DNA of 64,000 nt. It comes from Candidatus Fredericiella danica (GTDB taxonomy: Bacteria; Chloroflexota; Anaerolineae; Caldilineales; Caldilineaceae). The stretch is taken from the NCBI GenBank assembly GCA_016713335.1, contig JADJPH010000009.1:62001-126000 (forward strand), given 5' to 3'. Shown here in pieces: positions 58,005-64,000 of this stretch. A program made the position numbers and the translations under genes. The first letter of the stretch is position 1; every line of letters starts with the position of its first letter. Under the pieces are notes generated by a model, which saw only the letters and a program-made list of their open reading frames with translations, did not search any database and was not told where the DNA came from.

Positions 58005-58926
58005 GCGACGGCGCTCCTTCGAGTCCTACCATCCGCAGGAAGTATGGCTCCAACTCTTCTTCTTCGATCACGACCTGCGCCGGTGGCGCGCCGCCGAGCA
58101 CAAGCAACCGGTTTGCCTCTGCCGGATGGTTCACGGCCCACGCACTGTCCACCACGATCTCGCCGGTCTGGCTGATGCGGGCGGATTCGCCGGCCGCGCT
58201 CAGCAATTGCAGCGCCGTCGCGGTGTCGTCCACGCGCAGGACGAGTCTGCGCCGCCGGTTGCGTTCCAGGTCACCGATGTCGAGTTCCTGGAGCAACCGG
58301 CCTTGATGAATGATCCCGATCCGCTGTGCCAGGCGGGCAACTTCCGCCAGGAGGTGACTTGACATAAATACCGTGACGCCTTGCTCACGGGTGAGGGTCA
58401 GGAGCAGTTCGCGAATTTCCACGATGCCGGCCGGGTCAAGCCCATTGGCCGGTTCATCCAGGATCAACAACCTGGGGCGATGCAGTAGGGCTTTGGCCAG
58501 ACCCAGCCGCTGCGCGTTGCCCTGGGAGAGGTTGGCGGCACGGCGCTCGGCGTAAGAGGCGAGACCAAGGCGTTCGATGGTGTCGTTGACGGCCGCGGCC
58601 GGGGTGCCGGGGTGCAGACGGCGGGCGGCTTCCAGGTTTTCTTTGACGGTCAATTCAGGGTAGGCACGCGGCGCCTCGACCAGGTAACCGACGTGTGCCC
58701 AGGGTTCACGGCGGCCAGGGCGTATCAGGGTTTGCAGCACCCGTGCCTGGCCTGTGGTCGGTCGCACCATGCCAAGGAGCATGCGGATGGTAGTCGTCTT
58801 GCCCGCGCCGTTGAGCCCTAAGAAGGCGTAGATTTCCCCTTCGGCAACGCGCAACGAGAGATTCTCAACGGCCTGGACATCACCATAGCGTTTCCCGAGG
58901 TCCTCGGTTTCGATTGCCAGGCTCAT
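57997..58926 (-). CDS. ABC-2 type exporter ATP-binding protein
   Basis: 309 residues. Walker A FLGLNGAGKTTTIRMLLGMV, Q-loop VGYLVEAPRAYPELTVKENL, signature LSQGNAQRLGLAKALL, Walker B PRLLILDEPANGLDPAGIVE, H-loop VFMSSHLLAEVARL; the C-terminal extension of about 90 residues is typical of DrrA/CcmA-like ATPases. ATG 58924-58926 has AGGTG at 8 nt. A U-tailed hairpin lies immediately upstream (58949-58994), ending the tRNA-Gln transcript. Confidence 0.94.
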   Translation of the reverse strand: MSLAIETEDLGKRYGDVQAVENLSLRVAEGEIYAFLGLNGAGKTTTIRMLLGMVRPTTGQARVLQTLIRPGRREPWAHVGYLVEAPRAYPELTVKENLEAARRLHPGTPAAAVNDTIERLGLASYAERRAANLSQGNAQRLGLAKALLHRPRLLILDEPANGLDPAGIVEIRELLLTLTREQGVTVFMSSHLLAEVARLAQRIGIIHQGRLLQELDIGDLERNRRRRLVLRVDDTATALQLLSAAGESARISQTGEIVVDSAWAVNHPAEANRLLVLGGAPPAQVVIEEEELEPYFLRMVGLEGAPSHA

Positions 58927-58948
58927 GTGATGCACCTAAGGGAAAACA

Positions 58949-58994
58949 AGGACCTCCAAGGGCCACCACTTGGGTAGTGTTCCTTGGAGGTCCT
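58949..58994 (-). terminator. Terminator after tRNA-Gln
   Basis: 13-bp perfect stem AGGACCTCCAAGG / CCTTGGAGGTCCT with a 20-nt loop; on the minus strand the tail reads TTGTTTTCCC. It lies between the tRNA and the ABC ATPase start and may also attenuate the exporter genes. Confidence 0.75.
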
Positions 58995-59013
58995 GCCTAC
59001 GGATGTAGGTTTG

Positions 59014-59088
59014 TGGCTGGGGAACAGGGATTCGAACCCCAACTGGTTGATCCAGAGTCAACTGTTCTGCCGATTAAACTATTCCCCA
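59014..59088 (-). tRNA. tRNA-Gln (anticodon CTG), CCA encoded
   Basis: Minus-strand cloverleaf: acceptor TGGGGAA/TTCCCCA fully paired, D-arm AGTTTAATCGGCAGAACA, anticodon stem GTTGA/TCAAC with loop CTCTGGA (anticodon CTG), T-arm GGGG-TTCGAAT-CCCT region, discriminator G and encoded CCA (59014-59016). The weak U1-A72 closing pair is a known GlnRS identity element. Own promoter and terminator. Confidence 0.95.
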
Positions 59089-59128
59089 ACGAATTCGGCA
59101 GTATTGTTGCGCACTCGCAACGTCCTTC

Positions 59129-59157
59129 ATTATACGCAGAGAGCGGGAGTGCGGCAA
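59129..59157 (-). promoter_or_regulatory. Sigma-70 promoter of tRNA-Gln
   Basis: Minus strand TTGCCG (59152-59157), 17-nt spacer, perfect TATAAT (59129-59134); predicted start about 34 nt before the tRNA. Confidence 0.75.
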
Positions 59158-59193
59158 ATTTTGGCGTATCGCGTAGCTCGTAAAACGGATCAC

Positions 59194-59207
59194 GTGTTGC
59201 GTATCAC
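59194..59207 (+). repeat. Intergenic repeat GTGTTGCGTATCAC (copy 2)
   Basis: Identical to the 14-mer at 32631-32644 (opposite orientation), within a run of CACGTGTTGCG words downstream of gltX. Confidence 0.55.
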
Positions 59208-59236
59208 GTGTTGCGCGTGTGCCTGATCTCCAATCT

Positions 59237-60747
59237 CTAATCTCCACTGCCCGCCGCGTATTCCCTCAGCGCCACCAGTCCATTCTGCACTCGTTTTATC
59301 GTCTCGGTGCGGCCGAGGACGACCATGCTTTCAAAGAGCGGCGGCGAGACGGTCTTGCCGGTGATGGCGACACGGAAAGGGGCAAAGAAGCTGCCGACCG
59401 GGATCTGCATCGCCTCGGCGCGCGCGCGGAAATCCGCCTCGAGTGTGCCGGTGTCAAATGGTGCAACGTGCGCCAGGATGTCGATCCCGGCAGCCAGGAC
59501 GTCGGCGCTCTGCGCAGCCGTAAGTTTCTTGCCAATCAGCAGTTTGGGTTCCGGATAAGTGATCGCCTCGGCCGGCTTGAATGCCCAGTCGACCAGCGGC
59601 GCCGCTTCGGTGAGTACTTTGATGCGCTCCTGCACCAGGGGAGCGAGCGCCGGCAGTCGCGGGTCCTGGCGCAGTTGCGCCTCGTCAAGGCCCAAAGCTG
59701 CCGCCAGGTAGGGCGCCAATGCATCGGCGAGTTGTTCTGGGCTTAGCGCACGGATGTAGACGCCATTGAGCCAATCGAGCTTGGCGAATGGCAGCGCCGA
59801 CGCTTTCGCAGAAATATCCTTGACGTCAAAGCGGGCCACGGCTTCATCCCGCGAGAAGACTTCCTGGGATGCGTCGAAGCTCCAGCCCATGTTGGTCAGG
59901 AAGTTGAACATCGCATCGGGCAGATAGCCCCCGGTGATGTAGTCGCTGACAAAAGGCGAAAACTCACGGCCATCGACCACAGTCTTGCGCTTGCTCATCT
60001 TGCCCTTGCCACTGGGGTCCAGGATGACCGGCAGGTGAACAAAGATCGGGCTTTCCCAGCCAAATGCGTCGAACAGTTCCTTGTGAAGGGGCGCCGAGGG
60101 ATCCACTCCTCGCCACGCAGCACATGCGTGATTTCCATCAGGTGGTCGTCCACCACCATGGCCAGGTGGTAGGTGGGCATGCCATCACTCTTCATCAGCA
60201 CCGGATCAAGCACACTGGCGCTTTCGACCGTGATATCGCCACGAATGAGGTCGTGGACGGTGGTCTGGCCTTCAAGCGGCGCGGCAAAACGAATGACCCA
60301 GGGACGCCCTTCGGCCTCAAACGCCGCACGCTGCTCTGGCGTCAGCCAGCGATGGCGCCGGTCGTACCCCTGGCCTTTGGCGCGCAGTTCCTCCAACTCG
60401 GCTGCGGTGGTGTAGCAACGATAGGCTTTCTCATGCTCGACGAGCCAATCGGCGTAGTGCCCATAGATCTCGCGGCGTTCGCTCTGGACATAGGGCGCAA
60501 AGGGACCGCCGACATCGGGGCCTTCATCCCAGTCGATGCCGAGCCAGCGCATGCCGGTGGTGATCGCAGCGACGCTTTCGGGGTTGTAACGTTTCTGGTC
60601 GGTGTCTTCGATGCGCAGGATAAATTGCCCGCCGGTGTGGCGCGCGTAGAGCCAGTCGAAGAGTGCGGTGCGCAGACCGCCCAGGTGCAAGAAGCCGGTG
60701 GGGCTCGGCGCAAAACGCACACGCGCCGGAATCGTTGTGTCAGTCAT
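59237..60747 (-). CDS. gltX: Glutamyl-tRNA synthetase (one frameshift)
   Basis: Class I synthetase of about 503 residues. HIGH-type motif in RFAPSPTGFLHLGGLRTALF, LRIEDTDQKRYNPES, GEEWIPS region, and KMSKS-type motif SGKGKMSKRKTVVDG; the C-terminal anticodon-binding domain ends ALREYAAGSGD. A CCC run near 60107 lacks one C, splitting the gene exactly at GEEWI-PSAPLHKELFDAFGW. ATG 60745-60747. Presence of a dedicated GlnRS and tRNA-Gln next door suggests a discriminating GluRS. Transcribed after the glnS terminator, with no gene between. Confidence 0.94.
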
Positions 60748-60782
60748 CGTTGCTCTCAATCACCGTAAAATTGGATCAAAAA

Positions 60783-60815
60783 ACCTTCCAGGAGGCTCAG
60801 CACTTCCTGGAAGGT
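60783..60815 (-). terminator. Rho-independent terminator of glnS
   Basis: 11-bp perfect stem ACCTTCCAGGA (60783-60793) / TCCTGGAAGGT (60805-60815), followed on the minus strand by six Us. Confidence 0.9.
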
Positions 60816-60830
60816 CGAAGTAAGCCGTCC

Positions 60831-63215
60831 TTAGTTTGCGCCGTTATCCAGCCGCTGCTTCAGCAGTTCCTGCACCGCCTGTGGGCTTGCCTTGCCACCG
60901 GTGGCCTTGATGACCTGGCCGGTGAACATGCCCAGCAACGCAGTCTTGCCGCCTTTGTATTCGGCGACCTTGGCGGGCATGGCCGCCAGCACCTGGTCGA
61001 CGGCTGCCGCAAGGTCCGCTTCGCTCAGGCTTTGATCGAGTCCGAGTCGCTTGACGATCGCCGCAGGGTGACCGCCATTCGCCAACATCTCGGCGAAGAC
61101 GGTCTTGGCGGCGGCGTTGGTGATAGCCTGCTGGTCAATCAATTGCACGAGTTCGGCAAGTTCCACGCCGCCAAAGGGCAGTTGGTCGATGCTGCGCCCT
61201 CTAAGTTCGCGCACGACCTCATTCGCAGTCCAATTTGCCAGCGCCCGCGGATTGGCATGTCTTGAGACGGCGGCATCAAAGAAATCCGCCACGGCCACGT
61301 CACCCGTGAGTACGTCAGCCTGTTCCGGGGTCAGGTTCAGGACGTTGGTGTAGTACTCGTAGCGCTGCGCCAGGGACGGGTTGGCGGCACGCGCACGTTC
61401 ACGCTGCTGCGAGACCGAGCCGGTCGCATTGTCAGCTCCTGTCGGGGTGGCCGATGACTCCGTAGCCCGGGAGGCGCTGCGCGCAATTGCAGCGTTCGGT
61501 GCTGGTTCTTCACGTCCGGGCGCCTGAAAGCCTTCCTTCAACTCAATCGTACGGTTGAAGACGAGTGCATCCGGCCGGCTGTCCGGGTCAACGATGAAGT
61601 AGCCCTGGCGCACGAACTGGAAACGTTCGCCGATTTGCGCTGCGTCAAGGCTCGGTTCGAGGCGGCAATCCTGCAGCACCTCCAACGAGTTGGGGTTGAG
61701 GTAGTCCTTAAAGGTTTTGCCCGGCTCGACGTCTTCCGGATCCGGCACGGTGAAGAGCCGGTCGTACAGCCGGACTTCGGCGGGGATGCTCAGCGGCGCC
61801 GAGACCCATTGCACGGCAGCGCTCTTTTTGCGTGCGGCGCCTGAAGGCTTACCCGCTGAGTCCGGGTCATAGGTGCAACGCAGCTCGACGACCTTGCCAG
61901 TTGCGGGGTCTTTCACAACTTCGTCGCAGCGGAGAAAATACCCATGGCGGAGGCGAACTTCGCCGCCGGGGCGAAGGCGTGTCCAGCCATCCGGTGGCGT
62001 CTCGCTAAAATCAGACTGCTCGATGTAAATCTCGCGAGTGAGCGGCACGTCGCGCGTACCCTCTTTGTCGATGTCACGGGGCCAGTAATCCGCGGTCAGC
62101 CATTCGGTCTTGCCTTCCGGGAAGTTCGCAATCGTCACCTTTAGCGGGCGCAGGATCGCCATGACGCGCGGGGCGCGGGCATTCAGGTCGTCGCGAATGG
62201 CGCTTTCGAGCAGGTCAATTTGGACCCGGCTATTGGTTTTGTCAACGCCGATGCGCTGTGCAAAGAGCCGAATCCCTTCTGGCGTATAGCCACGGCGCCG
62301 GAGTCCTGCCAGCGTCGGCATGCGCGGGTCATCCCACCCTTTGACATGCTTTTCTTCGACCAACTGGAGCAACTTGCGCTTGCTGACGATGGTATAGTCC
62401 AGCACCAGGCGGGCAAATTCATATTGATGTGGTCGCGGCTCGTTAAACAAGCTATCCAGCAACCAATCGTAGATGGCCCGGTTGTTCTCAAACTCGAGCG
62501 TGCAAATCGAGTGGGTGACGTTTTCAATCGCGTCGGAGATCGGGTGGGCGTAGTCATACATTGGATAAATGCACCACGCATCGCCGGTCCGGTAATGGGT
62601 GGCGTGCCGGATGCGATAGAGCAATGGGTCACGCATTTTCATGTTGGCGGCGGCGAGATCGCCTTTGGCGCGGAGCACATGGGCGCCGTCGGGGAATTCG
62701 CCCGCGCGCATCCGCCGGAAGAGATCGAGGTTTTCGACGATGGACCGGTCGCGATAGGGGCTTGGGCGCCCCGCTTCGGAAATCGTGCCCCGATACTGGC
62801 GGATCTCTTCTTCGTTCAGACTATCGACATACGCTTTGCCGTCGAGAATCAGCCTCTCGGCAAAGTCATAGAGTTCCTCGTAGTAATCCGAGGCAAAGAA
62901 GAGTTTGTCCTTCCAGTCAAACCACAGCCAGCGAACATAGCGCTGGATCGCCTCGACATACTCCATATCCTCGGTTTCGGGGTTTGTATCGTCGAAACGC
63001 AGATGGCAGATGCCGCCAAAGTCCTCGGCGACACCAAAGTTGAGGCAGATCGACTTTGCATGGCCGATGTGGAGGTAGCCGTTTGGCTCGGGCGGAAAGC
63101 GGGTGACGACGCGCCCGTTGTAGCGCCCGTCTTGGGTCTGCTCTTTGACGATCGTGCGGATGAAGTCGAGGCTTTCTCTGCGCTCTACCGGCGCCGGCGT
63201 GGTGACAGTGGACAT
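60831..63215 (-). CDS. glnS: Glutaminyl-tRNA synthetase fused to a YqeY/GatB-like C-terminal domain
   Basis: 794 residues. Class I core: TRFPPEPNGYLHIGHAKSIC (HIGH), LRFDDTNPETEDMEYVEAIQ, ICTLEFENNRAIYDWLLD, KMSKS equivalent YTIVSKRKLLQLVEEKHVKG, and GlnRS beta-barrel anticodon domains (residues about 340-550). A Ser/Ala-rich linker near residues 565-590 leads to a YqeY/GatB_Yqey domain (about 600-794; VAVADFFDAAVSRHANPRAL, GMFTGQVIKATGGKASPQAV). Such fusions are known from Deinococcus, where the tail strengthens tRNA-Gln binding. ATG 63213-63215. Uninterrupted over 2.4 kb. Confidence 0.96.
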   Translation of the reverse strand: MSTVTTPAPVERRESLDFIRTIVKEQTQDGRYNGRVVTRFPPEPNGYLHIGHAKSICLNFGVAEDFGGICHLRFDDTNPETEDMEYVEAIQRYVRWLWFDWKDKLFFASDYYEELYDFAERLILDGKAYVDSLNEEEIRQYRGTISEAGRPSPYRDRSIVENLDLFRRMRAGEFPDGAHVLRAKGDLAAANMKMRDPLLYRIRHATHYRTGDAWCIYPMYDYAHPISDAIENVTHSICTLEFENNRAIYDWLLDSLFNEPRPHQYEFARLVLDYTIVSKRKLLQLVEEKHVKGWDDPRMPTLAGLRRRGYTPEGIRLFAQRIGVDKTNSRVQIDLLESAIRDDLNARAPRVMAILRPLKVTIANFPEGKTEWLTADYWPRDIDKEGTRDVPLTREIYIEQSDFSETPPDGWTRLRPGGEVRLRHGYFLRCDEVVKDPATGKVVELRCTYDPDSAGKPSGAARKKSAAVQWVSAPLSIPAEVRLYDRLFTVPDPEDVEPGKTFKDYLNPNSLEVLQDCRLEPSLDAAQIGERFQFVRQGYFIVDPDSRPDALVFNRTIELKEGFQAPGREEPAPNAAIARSASRATESSATPTGADNATGSVSQQRERARAANPSLAQRYEYYTNVLNLTPEQADVLTGDVAVADFFDAAVSRHANPRALANWTANEVVRELRGRSIDQLPFGGVELAELVQLIDQQAITNAAAKTVFAEMLANGGHPAAIVKRLGLDQSLSEADLAAAVDQVLAAMPAKVAEYKGGKTALLGMFTGQVIKATGGKASPQAVQELLKQRLDNGAN

Positions 63216-63237
63216 AACTTACGCTCACTCAGTCCTG

Positions 63238-63267
63238 TTCAATAACGAATATCGCATCATTATTGAA
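63238..63267. repeat. 8-bp inverted repeat upstream of glnS
   Basis: TTCAATAA (63238-63245) and TTATTGAA (63260-63267), 14 nt apart and 22 nt upstream of the glnS start. Operator-like, but no binding protein can be suggested. Confidence 0.45.
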
Positions 63268-63315
63268 TAACACGCCCCTGGGAAAGTGTCAAAAAAACAG
63301 CAAGCGGGCGGAATC

Positions 63316-64000
63316 TCAGGAGGGTGCGGCGATCAGGCTGCGCACTTCGCCCGTCAACGCGGCGAAGTCAGGCGTGGCCAAAGTCTCCACTGTACGCGGG
63401 CGGGGCAATGGGACCGGTACCTGCGCAATGATTTTCCCTGGGCGTTCACTAAAGACGAGCACGCGATCGGCCAGAAAGACGGCTTCGCTGATACTGTGGG
63501 TCACCATCAAGATAGTCTTCATCTGTTCGGCATGGAGCCGCTGCAACTCGAGGTTGAGCCGCTCCCGCGTGAGCGCGTCCAATTGGCCGAAAGGTTCATC
63601 CATCAGCAAGAGGCGCGGTTGATGAATCAGGGTGCGGGCGAGGACGACGCGCTGGTTCATTCCGCCGGACAATTGGCGTGGAAAGGCGTCTGCAAACCCA
63701 TGCAGGCCCAACATCTCCAGCAGTGCATGGGCGTGGGTGACGTCTTCCTCGCCGACACGCTTTTGCTGGATCTCCAGGGGCAAGAGTACGTTCTCGATGA
63801 CCGTGCGCCACGGCATCAAGTTTGTCTTCTGAAAGACAAAGCCGATGTCGGGCTGAGGCGCAGTCAAGGGCTGGCCGTCAAACCAGACCTTGCCGGTGTC
63901 CGCCGCCAGCAAGCCACCCACGATGCGCAGCAGCGTACTTTTTCCACTCCCGCTGGGGCCGAGCAGACAGACGAATTCGCCGGCGGCGAGGCTGAATGAA
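63316..64000 (-). CDS. ABC transporter ATP-binding protein, NrtD/SsuB/TauB type (partial)
   Basis: Runs off the right edge; about 228 residues visible. Walker A GPSGSGKSTLLRIVGG, Q-loop IGFVFQKTNLMPWRTVIENV, signature LSGGMNQRVVLARTL, Walker B PRLLLMDEPFGQLDALTRE, H-loop MVTHSISEAVFLADRVLVFS, and tail RPGKIIAQVPVPLPRPRTVE typical of nitrate/sulfonate/taurine/pyrimidine-precursor importers. The substrate depends on permease and binding protein genes outside the window. Confidence 0.93.
   Translation of the reverse strand, partial: SFSLAAGEFVCLLGPSGSGKSTLLRIVGGLLAADTGKVWFDGQPLTAPQPDIGFVFQKTNLMPWRTVIENVLLPLEIQQKRVGEEDVTHAHALLEMLGLHGFADAFPRQLSGGMNQRVVLARTLIHQPRLLLMDEPFGQLDALTRERLNLELQRLHAEQMKTILMVTHSISEAVFLADRVLVFSERPGKIIAQVPVPLPRPRTVETLATPDFAALTGEVRSLIAAPS

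Noticed and set aside
62220..63245. 341-codon plus-strand open frame opposite glnS
   Set aside because: Antisense shadow; no domain signature.

Overview
This 64-kb window is bacterial chromosome of fairly high GC content. Gene content best fits a Chloroflexota lineage (Caldilineae/Anaerolineae-like); this is an inference from gene families, not a phylogeny. Pointers are a GlnRS fused to a YqeY domain, an ArsA-type ATPase with a C-terminal Hsp20-like domain, a Firmicute-style LexA box, a class-I T-box leader, SARP/NB-ARC/TPR regulators and REP-like intergenic repeats. The right two thirds look like a normal housekeeping segment and the left third is richer in accessory genes. No prophage, CRISPR array or classical IS transposase was seen.

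Layout. 1-10 kb: a secreted lectin/DUF11 protein (runs off the left edge), an SdsA-type alkylsulfatase, a nine-PAS histidine kinase and a convergent hybrid kinase with a Tll0287-like sensor. 10.2-15.5 kb: an SOS mutagenesis operon imuA-imuB-dnaE2 whose near-consensus promoter is occupied by a perfect LexA palindrome. 15.6-22.5 kb: a P1-type peptidase, a DUF2461 protein, tandem repeats, a broken Rpn-family nuclease copy containing a 50-G run, a small membrane protein, an SH3/PA14 secreted protein and a GH20-type glycosidase. 22.5-28.4 kb (minus strand): a large acidic-repeat membrane-anchored protein, a TrmH-family methyltransferase, rplT (with an unusual C-terminal extension), rpmI and infC (ATT start). 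28.5-37.2 kb (minus): a sugar-binding lipoprotein/hybrid kinase pair between infC and thrS, then thrS, an MGDG-synthase-like glycosyltransferase, an M20 peptidase, a T-box leader and tRNA-Val. 37.2-46.5 kb: a LON-domain protein, truD, a methyltransferase, an ArsA-like ATPase, a membrane protein, a GT2 glycosyltransferase and a large SARP regulator. 46.9-49.7 kb (minus): a histone-deacetylase-like hydrolase, tdk, rpmE, rpmA and rplU with an attenuator-like leader. 49.8-55.3 kb: a TetR regulator, MFS exporter, membrane-fusion lipoprotein, FtsX-like permease and ABC ATPase operon behind two matching operators. 55.3-56.8 kb: an Rpn-family nuclease unit between two copies of a hairpin repeat. 56.8-64 kb (minus): an SH3 lipoprotein, an ABC-2 exporter, tRNA-Gln, gltX, glnS-yqeY and an NrtD/SsuB-type ATPase cut by the right edge.

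Functional threads. Translation dominates: three tRNA synthetases (Thr, Glu, Gln), two tRNAs, six r-protein or IF3 genes, TruD and TrmH, with regulation visible as a T-box, two U-tailed hairpins in leaders and the IF3 ATT start. Signal transduction is the second theme: three large histidine kinases, an orphan binding lipoprotein, SARP and TetR regulators.

Quality caveat. About twenty genes are split by frameshifts, including essential ones (gltX, rpmA). At least nine of these are repaired by adding one base to a short homopolymer, mostly C or G, so they are best read as consensus errors and not gene decay. Such genes are listed as single CDSs with the frameshift described.
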